This document shows, piece after piece, positions 23,935-33,010 of a stretch of DNA of 64,000 nucleotides. The position numbers and the translations under genes are program-made. The notes below the pieces were generated by a model. That model ran no database searches. It was not told where the DNA came from and saw only the letters and a program-made list of their open reading frames with translations. Position 1 is the first letter of the stretch, and each line of letters starts with the position of its first letter. The stretch is taken from assembly GCF_965224175.1 (NCBI RefSeq), contig NZ_OZ245041.1:3348001-3412000 (forward strand), in the 5' to 3' direction. This DNA comes from Kordia sp965224175 (GTDB taxonomy: Bacteria > Bacteroidota > Bacteroidia > Flavobacteriales > Flavobacteriaceae).

Positions 23935-25251
23935 ATGAAAAAATACACCTTCACTTCTACGCTATTTGTGATAATTTTTATGCTACAAAGTTGTTCTTTT
24001 TTAACTTCAGAAGAAACAGAAACACAGAATGTAGTGCAGATAGAACGCGAACAAAAAGAATTGGATGAAAGTGTGTATTCGTACAAAGTATTGTTATGGA
24101 AATACTTAAAAATGAGTCAAAAATCAACATATATCACAGAAGATACACATGCTGATTTGTTACCTATGAAAACAAAGTTTTCTAAAATATCGAATGTTTT
24201 AAATGCTTATAACAATCAAACGATGATGGAAGAATTATCTGCGTTTGATTATGTAGATATTTACAAAGATTTCAACGAAACCAAAGAGTATATTAAAACT
24301 ACTGATGAAGATATAATGCCTTCATATAGTGAATTTTACAATACTGAAAATACTGCTTTGTCTGCAGAAGAAATCTCAAACAAACGATCTATGGAACATA
24401 TGATGTTTGCCGGACTTTCTTTACTTTCAAGAGATGCCGGAAGAGAGATTGCATTGTATGAAGCTTCTAAAATAGATATGGACAATGTTACTGAAAGTGA
24501 AACGAAATGTTTTTACCGACTCTTTAGAGGATTTCTATTTTTTGAAAAAGGACTGAATCATCTTTCTGAGAAAGAATTGACAGCAAACATCAACTGGATC
24601 GAAAATACACCAAATGCTGATTTTAGAAGTGTTTTAGGACCGTACAGCGAATCGTTAACACAACAGCAAGCTTATGAATATATGCTGTCTACAAACTACT
24701 TAATTAGAGGTTTAGATCGATTGTTTATAGGAGGAGAAACGACAGAAAAAGCCGTTCAAGAAGATTTTCAAGGGTTTTTAACACAAATGGAAAAACTAGG
24801 CATTCAAACGGAAGTAACTGCTGCAATTGAAACCTATGTGAATCTAAAAAATGAAAATTCTGCGGAAGCAATACAATCTTTATCAAAGCTAAAACAAAGT
24901 AAGTTATTATCAGACAAAGAAAGAGCAACTATTGATGAAGCAATTGTGTATCTTCAAGAAAGAGAATCAGGAAAAGTACTCAACACCATTTATGATAAAT
25001 ATTTTTTAAGTAAAATAGTGACGAAATATTCTTGGAATGTAATATCTGAATTTGATTGGAAAAAATTTACAGAAAATAATACTGATTCTTATTCGGATGC
25101 GCTTTTAGAGAAAATAAAAACAGCACAAACGTATGTGGAAAATATTTCAAAATACACAAGTGAAGAAGGAATTAAAGAAACTGGTGAACAATTAAAACAA
25201 GAAGGAGAAAAACTTTGGGACAAAGCAAAAGAACTTTGGAACGAAAATTAG
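23935..25251 (+). CDS. Hypothetical lipoprotein, largely helical
   Basis: 438 residues with a lipoprotein signal (MKKYTFTSTLFVIIFMLQSC, Cys20). The rest is charged and predicted helical, with TPR-like stretches such as 'CFYRLFRGFLFFEKGLNHLSEKE' and a C-terminal amphipathic run ('LKQEGEKLWDKAKELWNEN'). No catalytic motif is visible. It may be a periplasmic or surface scaffold. It ends at a terminator. Family unknown. Confidence 0.7.
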   Translation: MKKYTFTSTLFVIIFMLQSCSFLTSEETETQNVVQIEREQKELDESVYSYKVLLWKYLKMSQKSTYITEDTHADLLPMKTKFSKISNVLNAYNNQTMMEELSAFDYVDIYKDFNETKEYIKTTDEDIMPSYSEFYNTENTALSAEEISNKRSMEHMMFAGLSLLSRDAGREIALYEASKIDMDNVTESETKCFYRLFRGFLFFEKGLNHLSEKELTANINWIENTPNADFRSVLGPYSESLTQQQAYEYMLSTNYLIRGLDRLFIGGETTEKAVQEDFQGFLTQMEKLGIQTEVTAAIETYVNLKNENSAEAIQSLSKLKQSKLLSDKERATIDEAIVYLQERESGKVLNTIYDKYFLSKIVTKYSWNVISEFDWKKFTENNTDSYSDALLEKIKTAQTYVENISKYTSEEGIKETGEQLKQEGEKLWDKAKELWNEN

Positions 25252-25287
25252 TTTTCTAAAGCATACACATCAATTTGATGAAAAGAC

Positions 25288-25326
25288 AAAAATCCTGAGA
25301 ATTCTACATTTTCAGGTTTTTTTTTG
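25288..25326 (+). terminator. Terminator after the helical lipoprotein gene
   Basis: AAAATCCTGA, loop, TTCAGGTTTTTTTTT. The 200 bases that follow, up to the LytTR gene end, show no gene. Confidence 0.75.
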
Positions 25327-25526
25327 CCTAAAAACTCACTATAAGATTTGATGATTGTTATTATAAAAATCATCTATAATTCTTATTAAAAATGAAGTTC
25401 TGAGAAGCGTTTTATAGCGTTTAAAATAAAGTTGAAACTACTTTGTTTCTTCAAAGAAAAACAGCGCTAAAAACTACCTTAAAATAAAAAATAGTGAAGT
25501 TGCACTCAACTTTTTGTGATGAAGAC

Positions 25527-26210
25527 CTACGAATGCAAAATTTTCTGCAAAACGTCTTTTTTCAACCGAACACTAATTGGAATTTTGTGCGTACCAATTA
25601 AAATTTGATTTCCTACAATTTCAGAAATATGCGATTTGGCAACCAAATACGATTTGTGGGTTTGTACAAATAATTGATCAGGTAAATTTTCGTGTAATTG
25701 TTTTAAAGTAGAATGTGTAATCACTGTTTCGGAAGTCGTCACTATCTTTACATAATTCTGCATCGCTTCTACAAATAAAACTTCATCAATTTTAATTTTT
25801 TTCAACGACTTATCACTTTTTACAAAAAATACTTGTTCGTCTTCAGTGGTTTTTGCCAAACGATATGCTTTGTTTGCTGCTTGTAAAAAACGTTCAAAAG
25901 AAATTGGCTTTACCAAATAATCAATCACTTCATAAGAAAAACTCTCTAAGGCATATTGTGGATATGCTGTTGTCATAACAACGAGTGGAGAAGAGGCTAA
26001 ACTTTTTAGCCAATCCAAACCTGTCAAAATAGGCATGTTGATATCTAAGAAAATCAAATCTACCGTTTGTTTGTGCAATACATCATTTGCTTGCAATGCA
26101 TTTTTACAAACACCAACTACATTTAAAAAGGAAATATCATTGCAATACGAAAGCAATCCTTTTCGTGCCAAAGGTTCATCGTCAATAATAATGCAGTTTA
26201 GTATTTTCAT
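25527..26210 (-). CDS. LytTR-family response regulator
   Basis: 227 residues. The receiver domain (1-120) has the acidic pair 'IIDDEP', phospho-acceptor Asp56 in 'IFLDINMP' and Lys101 in 'LVKPISFERF'. The LytTR DNA-binding domain (about 130-227) shows 'FVEAMQNYVKIVT' and 'FVQTHKSYLVA'. It is translated directly behind a LytS-type kinase gene (10-base gap), its evident partner. The regulon is unknown; a secreted serine hydrolase gene precedes the pair on the same strand. Confidence 0.94.
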   Translation of the reverse strand: MKILNCIIIDDEPLARKGLLSYCNDISFLNVVGVCKNALQANDVLHKQTVDLIFLDINMPILTGLDWLKSLASSPLVVMTTAYPQYALESFSYEVIDYLVKPISFERFLQAANKAYRLAKTTEDEQVFFVKSDKSLKKIKIDEVLFVEAMQNYVKIVTTSETVITHSTLKQLHENLPDQLFVQTHKSYLVAKSHISEIVGNQILIGTHKIPISVRLKKDVLQKILHS

Positions 26211-26220
26211 TTAGCTTGTT

Positions 26221-27267
26221 TTATGAAATATCTATAGTTAATTCTACTTGATAAAAGTTGGTTGCTTCTGTAATTTGTAACGTATGTTTTTCTGGATATA
26301 ATAAAGTTAATCTACGTTTTACATTGTTTAAGCCAACACCACCAAAATTTGTTTTCTTCAGCGTTGTATCTGTAGTATTTTTTACAGATAATAATACTTT
26401 TTTATCGTATTCTTTTACGTCAATATAAATACTATTTTTTTCAGCAGCTTCATGATGACTAATGTGTTTGAAAGCATTTTCAACAAAAGGAGTTAATAAC
26501 AATGGTGCAATTTTTAGTGAAGCATTTTCAAAATCAATACTATAGGTTAATGAAATATCGTCACCTTTTCTAATGGCTTCTAAACGAATGTATTGCGATA
26601 AATAATCGAGTTCTTTTTCCAAAGTAATATGCGCTTCACTGCTTTCATACAATTGATAACGCAACAAACCCGAAAACTGTAAAAGTGTATCTTTTGCTAA
26701 ATTATTATTGCTTCCAATTAAATGATAAACACTGTTGATACCGTTGAATAAAAAATGCGGATTAAGTTGTGCTTTTAAGTATTTTAATTCGGTTTGATGT
26801 GTCTCTTTGAGTAATTCTTGCTTTGCGTTTTCAGCTCTGCGATATTCAAACAAAAAGCGATATAAAAAACCAAAAGAAGTATACAGAATATGAAAAAATA
26901 TGTTTTGTATAAATACCGAAGTACCTATCAATAGCATAGAAACATGTTCGTTAATAACTTCATACGATAGCATTACTTGAAGATCTAAATAACTTTCAAG
27001 AAAGGTAATGGAGCACAAGAGTAATAAAGAATAGCACCAAAATTGTAGTTTTTTGTGTTTAATAAATAATGTAGGAACCAACCAAAATACTTGAATGTAA
27101 CATAAAAACGCATTAAAAAACATTCCATAACTATAGGCAACACTCAGTGAACCAGAATCGTTATCAAATCCCATCCAAGTTAAGTTTCCACTGGTAACGT
27201 ACAAATAGTTGAGCGCCCAAAAAATAAGATGCGCTATGACAAGAATGTATAACTTCGTTTTTGACAT
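26221..27267 (-). CDS. LytS-type sensor histidine kinase
   Basis: 348 residues. Four hydrophobic segments (about 6-24, 46-66, 78-95 and 112-140) form a membrane sensor. A coiled coil (140-165) is followed by the His_kinase domain with His171 in 'QLNPHFLFNGINSVYHL' and an ATPase with 'LLLTPFVENAFKH' (N box) and 'GGVGLNNVKRRL' (G box). It lacks a large periplasmic domain, so the signal is probably sensed in the membrane. It forms a two-gene unit with the LytTR regulator. Confidence 0.94.
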   Translation of the reverse strand: MSKTKLYILVIAHLIFWALNYLYVTSGNLTWMGFDNDSGSLSVAYSYGMFFNAFLCYIQVFWLVPTLFIKHKKLQFWCYSLLLLCSITFLESYLDLQVMLSYEVINEHVSMLLIGTSVFIQNIFFHILYTSFGFLYRFLFEYRRAENAKQELLKETHQTELKYLKAQLNPHFLFNGINSVYHLIGSNNNLAKDTLLQFSGLLRYQLYESSEAHITLEKELDYLSQYIRLEAIRKGDDISLTYSIDFENASLKIAPLLLTPFVENAFKHISHHEAAEKNSIYIDVKEYDKKVLLSVKNTTDTTLKKTNFGGVGLNNVKRRLTLLYPEKHTLQITEATNFYQVELTIDIS

Positions 27268-27315
27268 GTACAGTCTATATTTTGTTTTTTAAAGTTGCTG
27301 TTAACGAATAAATAA

Positions 27316-28422
27316 TTACAATAATTCAATCAAAGAAAAACATAAATTATCAATCTTTGGACCTTGCGGACTAAAAGCAGAAACATTTGATAGGAGCAAA
27401 GCTGCTTTTTTATTTTTCTTATCAATAATCATACAAGACAAATATCCGCCTGTACCGCCATTGTGAAACAATACAGTTTTTCCTTCTTTGGTAATAATAT
27501 GCCAACCCAATCCTACTTGAACCGAATTGTTTACATTAATTGTTGGTTGTTGAGGTAAATTATATACAATATCATCTTCAAAGTTTTTACGAATAAATTT
27601 CTCCATATCAACTACACTCGATTTTATTCCGCCAGCACCAACCAAAGCATCTGTAAAATCCCAATTGGAAGTTTCCGTGCCATTAGGTTGTAAACCAACA
27701 ACCAATTGAGAACGATCTATTTTTGACAAAAGGGTAGAAGTATTGTGCATTCCAAGAGGTTTTAAAATCTGTTCTTGCAGCAACTCTTCATAAGTTTTCT
27801 TGGTTTTTTCCGTCAGCAAATATCCTAATAAACCAGCGCCTAAGTTAGAATACGAACTTACTTTGCTTGGTTCATTTTCTAAAGTAATTTCACTTTTTAA
27901 ATAATCTTGTAACATGGCAACTGTATATTCTTTATATGGATTGGTCATGTTTTTCTCTAATAATGGAAAGATATTTTGTGGTAATCTTGGTAAACCTGAA
28001 GAATGATTGGCAAGCATTAGCAAACTAATTTCCTTGGTTTTTTCTGGTGATGTATCAAGTGTAAACGGTAACAAATCAACCAATTTATCATTCAATTGAA
28101 GATTTCCTGCTTGAATTTGTTGAGAAAGTAAGAGAGAAGTAAACACTTTTGTATTAGAACCTACTTCAAAAACAGCTTCTTTGTTTACGATATTTTGTAG
28201 TGAATCGTTTTTACGGATAATTCCGATATAGTTTGTGTTTTCACCATCAATTAGTGCAATAGAAAGCTGTGAATTATTTGGAAAAAGTTCGCTATTTTCT
28301 GCAATAACCTTTCCTATCTCAGAAGAAAAACTTGAAGTATCAATAGCATTCACGGCTTTCTCTTGCGAAAGCAATACATGTGTACTTAAAAAAGTAAAGA
28401 GTATAAAAAATGTTCGTTTCAT
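27316..28422 (-). CDS. Secreted serine hydrolase (beta-lactamase/D-Ala-D-Ala carboxypeptidase fold)
   Basis: 368 residues with a signal peptide (MKRTFFILFTFLSTHVLLSQ). The active-site motifs are Ser89-x-x-Lys92 in 'VGSNTKVFTS', Tyr191-Ser-Asn193 in 'SYSNLGAG' and 'HNGGTGGY' for the third motif (HxG in place of KTG). This is the class C-like serine hydrolase group, which includes peptidases and esterases; a true beta-lactamase role is not implied. It lies 50 bases upstream of the kinase-regulator pair on the same strand and could be read with it. Confidence 0.9.
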   Translation of the reverse strand: MKRTFFILFTFLSTHVLLSQEKAVNAIDTSSFSSEIGKVIAENSELFPNNSQLSIALIDGENTNYIGIIRKNDSLQNIVNKEAVFEVGSNTKVFTSLLLSQQIQAGNLQLNDKLVDLLPFTLDTSPEKTKEISLLMLANHSSGLPRLPQNIFPLLEKNMTNPYKEYTVAMLQDYLKSEITLENEPSKVSSYSNLGAGLLGYLLTEKTKKTYEELLQEQILKPLGMHNTSTLLSKIDRSQLVVGLQPNGTETSNWDFTDALVGAGGIKSSVVDMEKFIRKNFEDDIVYNLPQQPTINVNNSVQVGLGWHIITKEGKTVLFHNGGTGGYLSCMIIDKKNKKAALLLSNVSAFSPQGPKIDNLCFSLIELL

Positions 28423-28540
28423 GATGATTGTTTTTTTTGATACTTCAAACTAACAACATAAAACGAACAGTATATAATTCATTTGACCAACGTAGAAAAG
28501 TTTTTGATAAGCGTTGGTAAAACTCAATTTTCGTCAAACC

Positions 28541-28560
28541 GAATCAAGTTCAGAATGATG
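28541..28560 (-). repeat. Dispersed palindromic repeat, partial copy
   Basis: On the minus strand it reads CATCATTCTGAACTTGATTC, sharing TTCTGAACTTGATTC with 30889-30914 and the same pattern as 7212-7237. Confidence 0.55.
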
Positions 28561-28564
28561 TTTC

Positions 28565-29089
28565 CTATTCTTTAATATCTGTCATTTCCATTGTATTCTC
28601 TGGAATCTTTAAAGATGTTTTAAACTCAGGAAAATATGCAATAACAGATCCTGTCGCTTTCATTTCTTTGGCTTCTACAAAGGTCCATTTTTTGTTAGTT
28701 TCATTATAAAAACCAAGCATATAACTTGTAGAAGTAATGCGTTTATCATTCATCTTCATCACATTATAATTCTCAACATAACAACGGTATTCACCTTGTT
28801 CTTTTACCACATCAGACACCGCTTTTGTTTCTGCAACTTCATAAGCAAAACCATTGGCTTTCATTTGATTGAAAGTAGTTTTTAAATACTCTTCCATAAC
28901 TTCTGCGCCGCCAGCAGCTTTTAAAATATTAGGATGTGTAAACGTAAGAAGTGTTTTGAAATCTTCTTTTAAAGTTGCATTGCAAGCTGCTTGCGCATCG
29001 CGTAACGCTTCTTTTTTAAGTGTTTCCGTATTTTGTGAAAACACTTGTGTTGCACAAAATATAAATAGGAGGAAAGTAATTTTTTTCAT
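28565..29089 (-). CDS. Secreted protein of unknown function, SnoaL/NTF2-like size
   Basis: 174 residues with a clear signal peptide (MKKITFLLFIFCATQVFSQ). The mature part opens with a helical stretch ('EALRDAQAACNATLKEDFKTLLTFTHPN') and continues with alternating strands. This pattern is seen in NTF2-like proteins, but no motif proves it. It probably acts in the periplasm or outside. It stands alone between a dispersed repeat and a terminator. Confidence 0.7.
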   Translation of the reverse strand: MKKITFLLFIFCATQVFSQNTETLKKEALRDAQAACNATLKEDFKTLLTFTHPNILKAAGGAEVMEEYLKTTFNQMKANGFAYEVAETKAVSDVVKEQGEYRCYVENYNVMKMNDKRITSTSYMLGFYNETNKKWTFVEAKEMKATGSVIAYFPEFKTSLKIPENTMEMTDIKE

Positions 29090-29111
29090 GTCGAATATAT
29101 ATTTATCAAAA

Positions 29112-29144
29112 AGAAAAAACCCGAAACAACTCGTTTCGGGTTTG
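29112..29144 (-). terminator. Terminator of the SPFH gene
   Basis: On the minus strand: AAACCCGAAAC, loop, GTTTCGGGTTTTTTCTTTTT. It lies about 20 bases after the SPFH stop. Confidence 0.85.
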
Positions 29145-29162
29145 TATGATAAAAACTATTTG

Positions 29163-30095
29163 TTATAGTTCGTCTTTTTTATTGTTTTTAGCATTTTTCA
29201 TGGCTTCACCAATTTGATTACTTGCGGTAAAACTAGCAACCATATCATTTAGCATATTGCTTCCTGCTTGTGGTGAATTTGGTAATAAAATCAAGTTACT
29301 ATTTGTTTCTTGACCTATTGCTTGCAATGTATCATAATGCTGCGTTACTACAATTAAGGCAGAAGCTTCTTGCGAGTTGATTCCAACTTTATTTAAAACC
29401 TCTACAGACTCTTCTAAACCACGTGCAATTTCACGACGCTGATCTGCAATACCTTGACCTTGTAAACGCTTACTTTCTGCTTCTGCTTTTGCTTTTTCAA
29501 CGATTAAAATACGTTGTGCATCTCCTTCATACTGTGCAGCAGTTTTTTCTCTGTCAGCCGCATTAATACGGTTCATAGCAGCTTTTACTTGTGCATCAGG
29601 ATCAATATCAGTTACTAAGGTTTTAATGATATCATAACCATATTCCATCATGGCATCATTTAATTCTGTTTTTACGGCGATTGCAATATCATCTTTCTTT
29701 ACGAATACATCATCTAATTTCATTTTTGGTACTTCGGCACGAACTACGTCAAATACATATGATGTAATTTGATCATGTGGATAATCTAACTTATAAAAAG
29801 CATCGTATACTTTATCTTTAATTACTTTGTACTGTACAGAAACCTTTAAACGAACAAATACATCGTCTAATGTTTTTGTTTCAATAATTACATCTAATTG
29901 TTGAATTTTTAAACTTAGCTTTCCAGCAATTCTATCCACTAAAGGAATTTTTAACTGTAATCCAGAATGGCGAATGCTCTGAAAACGTCCGAAACGTTCT
30001 ATAACTGCTGCTGTTTGTTGTTTCACAATAAAAAAGGAAGACAAGAAAATAAATAACGCAATAACACCGAGAACGATAAATATTGGATTTGGCAT
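29163..30095 (-). CDS. SPFH/Band 7 protein (stomatin/paraslipin-like)
   Basis: 310 residues. An N-terminal membrane segment (3-25) is followed by the Band 7 domain: 'VKQQTAAVIERFGRFQSIRHSGLQLKIP' and 'VRLKVSVQYKV', then 'DIDPDAQVKAAMNRINAADREK'. A coiled-coil stretch rich in Ala and Glu (190-235, 'AEAESKRLQGQGIADQRREIARG') follows, with a short disordered tail. Such proteins form rings or microdomains in membranes and often guide proteases; the NfeD partner gene usual in some genomes is not next to it. It is transcribed divergently from an outer-membrane protein gene. Confidence 0.93.
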   Translation of the reverse strand: MPNPIFIVLGVIALFIFLSSFFIVKQQTAAVIERFGRFQSIRHSGLQLKIPLVDRIAGKLSLKIQQLDVIIETKTLDDVFVRLKVSVQYKVIKDKVYDAFYKLDYPHDQITSYVFDVVRAEVPKMKLDDVFVKKDDIAIAVKTELNDAMMEYGYDIIKTLVTDIDPDAQVKAAMNRINAADREKTAAQYEGDAQRILIVEKAKAEAESKRLQGQGIADQRREIARGLEESVEVLNKVGINSQEASALIVVTQHYDTLQAIGQETNSNLILLPNSPQAGSNMLNDMVASFTASNQIGEAMKNAKNNKKDEL

Positions 30096-30189
30096 AATTT
30101 GTAGTATTTTAAATGTTAGTATATAAAAATAATTTTTTTTGTGTAAAAAAAGGATACTTTTGACAACTTTAATTCAAAGTTTACCCCAA

Positions 30190-30840
30190 ATGAACAAATC
30201 CTTTTTCCTACCATTAGTAGCTATAATGTTACTTTTTGTTACAAAATCTTTTTCACAAAGTCGTTATAACGATTACAATCGCTTTGGAATTTCGTTCGGA
30301 ATTCATCAATTTGACATTCGTACCAATGATTTGACAACCACTAAATCTACTGGCTTTCACGGCGGATTATCTACTCGAGGAACCGTTGGAAGACACTTTG
30401 ATATGATTTATTTTTTAAATTTAAATAGACACGAAGTAAATGTACTTGGACGTGAAACACTTTTAGCAGCCAATGAAGAAATTCCTTTTAAACTATTGGC
30501 AGCAAAAATAGGTGTTTTGGGAAGTTATAAAATTGTTGAAAAACATCTTAGTTTAGAGTTTGGACCTGCGCTACAACTTTCAGATAAGTTTGAAGTAGAA
30601 GGAAAGTACAGTGAATATATTTTAGATGGTTATGATAGCTTTACCGCGAATGAAGCTCGCCAAACTTCCCGTATAAATTTGATGGGAATTGTTGGAATTT
30701 CTGCAGGATTTCAATCATTTAAAATATCACTTCAATACGAATATGGATTTTCTAACGTTTTAAGTAAACTAACTGTAGAGAATAATAAACTGAAAGGTAA
30801 TATAGAACAGTTGAGTGTTTTAGCCACCTTCTATTTGTAA
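30190..30840 (+). CDS. Outer-membrane beta-barrel protein
   Basis: 216 residues from ATG 30190. This start opens a signal peptide (MNKSFFLPLVAIMLLFVTKSFSQ), whereas an upstream in-frame ATG would add 17 residues without one. The mature protein is a series of short amphipathic strands ('FGISFGIHQFDIRT', 'RHFDMIYFLNLNRHE') ending with 'LSVLATFYL', with an aromatic last residue close to the end as in beta-barrels. A -7-like TACTTTTG lies about 30 bases upstream. Role unknown. Confidence 0.8.
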   Translation: MNKSFFLPLVAIMLLFVTKSFSQSRYNDYNRFGISFGIHQFDIRTNDLTTTKSTGFHGGLSTRGTVGRHFDMIYFLNLNRHEVNVLGRETLLAANEEIPFKLLAAKIGVLGSYKIVEKHLSLEFGPALQLSDKFEVEGKYSEYILDGYDSFTANEARQTSRINLMGIVGISAGFQSFKISLQYEYGFSNVLSKLTVENNKLKGNIEQLSVLATFYL

Positions 30841-30846
30841 TTAACA

Positions 30847-30877
30847 CAAAAAAGAGCGCCATGAGCGCTCTTTTTTC
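30847..30877 (+). terminator. Terminator after the beta-barrel gene
   Basis: AAAAAAGAGCGC-catga-GCGCTCTTTTTT, perfect stem and T-run. Confidence 0.9.
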
Positions 30878-30888
30878 TTGGATATAAA

Positions 30889-30914
30889 CGTCATGCTGAA
30901 CTTGATTCAGCATC
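30889..30914 (+). repeat. Dispersed palindromic repeat
   Basis: CGTCATGCTGAACTTGATTCAGCATC, a perfect short palindrome around ACTTGAT; related copies at 7212-7237 (inverted) and 28541-28560. It lies just after the OmpA gene end. Confidence 0.65.
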
Positions 30915-30919
30915 ACATT

Positions 30920-31348
30920 CTAATTTTTAATAATAACGATTTCGATTCTTCGATTCATTTTTCGTCCTTCTTTAGTTTTATTGGAAGCCAAAGGTCTTGT
31001 TTCTCCATAGCCAACAGCTTTTAATTGAGAAGATATACAACCTTCTTTTACCAAAAGTTTCTTTATTTTTTCTGCTCTTTTCTGTGATAAAGCTAAATTC
31101 AATTCTTTTTTTCCAACCGAATCTGTATGTCCAGAAACTTCAACAGTATATTCATCAGAAATCTTTTTGATGATTTTGCTAATGGCTATAATTTCAGGAT
31201 TATAGTTTTTAAGAGTTTCATCAGTGCCACTTTTAAAAATAATTTTTTGAGTGTATCGCTCAAAAGGATTTAATTCATCAGAAACAATACTTTGACTCGT
31301 TTTACACGAAATGAAAAAAATAAAAATGATAAACAGTATTTTCCTCAT
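30920..31348 (-). CDS. OmpA-family lipoprotein
   Basis: 142 residues from ATG 31348, which lies one base after the gltX stop; a frame extension upstream overlaps gltX and is not needed. The signal peptide ends in 'FISC' (Cys15), so this is a lipoprotein. The OmpA C-terminal domain shows 'VEVSGHTDSVGKKELNLALSQKRAEKI' with the Asp of the diaminopimelate-binding site, and 'KAVGYGETRPLASN...RKMNRRIEIV'. It binds peptidoglycan non-covalently and tethers the outer membrane. Its position directly behind gltX suggests translational coupling, although the functions are not related. Confidence 0.9.
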   Translation of the reverse strand: MRKILFIIFIFFISCKTSQSIVSDELNPFERYTQKIIFKSGTDETLKNYNPEIIAISKIIKKISDEYTVEVSGHTDSVGKKELNLALSQKRAEKIKKLLVKEGCISSQLKAVGYGETRPLASNKTKEGRKMNRRIEIVIIKN

Positions 31349-31349
31349 C

Positions 31350-32861
31350 CTACAACATCCCAATAACCTTCTGAATACGTTTGATGGTTTCTTGTTTTCC
31401 AATCATAAACATAATTTGAAATAAATCGGGTCCACTTAAAGCGCCAGCCAACGCAAAACGTAATGGTTGCATTACTTTTCCAAAACCAATTTCATTGCTT
31501 GTGATCCAACCTTTAATATTGGTTTGTAAGCTTTCTACGCTATAATCTTCCGTAGATTCAATAATTTCTATTAGTTTGTTTAAAATAGCTCCCGTACCTT
31601 CTTTTAATGCCTTTTTCTGTGCTTTTGCATCATATTCCGTTGGTGCAACAAAGAAAAAATGACTCAAATTCCATAAATCTTTAGTAAATGATGCTCTTTC
31701 TTTAATCAATTCGACAACCATTTCAATATAATTCACATCAATATCAGCGAGTTCAGCTTGACTTTCTTTGAAGGCAATGGCTAAACTTTCGTTAGATTTT
31801 AGTTGCATATATTGTTGGTTGAACCATTTCATTTTGTCATTATCAAAACGTGCTCCAGCCTTGTTGATTCGTTCTAAATCAAACTCTTCAATCAACTGTT
31901 CTAAATTAAATATTTCTTGTTCTGTTCCAGGATTCCATCCTAAAAATGCTAAGAAATTGATCAAAGCATCTTCAAAATAGCCGTCTTCACGGAAACCTGC
32001 AAATACTTCATCTGTCTTTGGATCTTTCCATTCAAGAGGAAACACAGGGAAACCAAATTTTGCGCCATCACGCTTTCCTAATTTTCCTTTTCCAGTTGGT
32101 TTAAGGATCAATGGTAAATGCGCAAAAACAGGCGCTTCCCATTCAAATGAACGGTATAATAAATAATGCAATGCTAACGAAGGCAACCATTCTTCTCCGC
32201 GAATTACATGCGTAATTTCCATTAAATGATCATCTACAATATTGGCTAGGTGATAGGTTGGCATTCCGTCACTTTTATATAATACTTTATCATCTAAAAT
32301 GTTAGTATCAATTTTTACATCACCACGAACTACATCTTTTAAATGTAGAGTTTCATCTTGTGGCGATTTGTAACGAATTACATATGGTTCACCAGCATCT
32401 AATTTTGCAGAAACTTCTTCCGCCGAAAGCGATAAAGAATTAGTTAACTTCAAACGATTGTGCCAGTTATAAATAAATGTTTTTCCTTTTTCTTCATGAT
32501 CTTTTCTGTGTCCGTCTAAAGCTTCGGCAGTATCAAATGCGTAATATGCGTGTCCTTTTTCAATTAATTGATCTGCATATTGTTTGTATAAATGTTTGCG
32601 TTCACTTTGTCTGTATGGACCAAATCCACCATCTTTTCCAACACCTTCATCAAAAGGAATTCCACACCATTCTAAGGAATCTATGATATATTGTTCCGCA
32701 CCTTCTACAAATCTGTTTTGATCTGTATCTTCAATACGTAACACAAAATCTCCACCATGTTTTTTGGCGAATAAATAGTTAAATAAGGCAGTTCTTACGC
32801 CTCCAATGTGTAAAGGTCCTGTAGGACTTGGTGCAAAACGAACACGAACTTTTTTAGTCAT
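31350..32861 (-). CDS. gltX: Glutamyl-tRNA synthetase
   Basis: 503 residues. The HIGH-like motif is HIGG at 18-21 in 'APSPTGPLHIGGVRTALFNY'. The KMSKS-like motif is 'LGKRDG'. 'VIRGEEWLPSLALHYLLY' and the C-terminal helical anticodon-binding domain are also present. It charges tRNA-Glu. It is transcribed towards the OmpA gene, which starts one base after its stop. Confidence 0.96.
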   Translation of the reverse strand: MTKKVRVRFAPSPTGPLHIGGVRTALFNYLFAKKHGGDFVLRIEDTDQNRFVEGAEQYIIDSLEWCGIPFDEGVGKDGGFGPYRQSERKHLYKQYADQLIEKGHAYYAFDTAEALDGHRKDHEEKGKTFIYNWHNRLKLTNSLSLSAEEVSAKLDAGEPYVIRYKSPQDETLHLKDVVRGDVKIDTNILDDKVLYKSDGMPTYHLANIVDDHLMEITHVIRGEEWLPSLALHYLLYRSFEWEAPVFAHLPLILKPTGKGKLGKRDGAKFGFPVFPLEWKDPKTDEVFAGFREDGYFEDALINFLAFLGWNPGTEQEIFNLEQLIEEFDLERINKAGARFDNDKMKWFNQQYMQLKSNESLAIAFKESQAELADIDVNYIEMVVELIKERASFTKDLWNLSHFFFVAPTEYDAKAQKKALKEGTGAILNKLIEIIESTEDYSVESLQTNIKGWITSNEIGFGKVMQPLRFALAGALSGPDLFQIMFMIGKQETIKRIQKVIGML

Positions 32862-32950
32862 AGATAAAAATATATGGTTATAAAGTGCAAATGTACTATT
32901 ATTTTTCCTTTAAAATTGTGCATTTTAAATCTCGATTATCCAGTAAAAGT

Positions 32951-32983
32951 GAAACCTTCAAAGTTTTAATTTTGAAGGTTTCG
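32951..32983 (-). terminator. Terminator-like hairpin after the T9SS cargo gene
   Basis: GAAACCTTCAAA and TTTGAAGGTTTC pair around an eight-base loop. The T-run on the minus side is short. It lies about 30 bases after the stop of the large secreted protein gene. Confidence 0.65.
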
Positions 32984-33010
32984 TTGAATAAGCAAGTATG
33001 AGAAAAAATG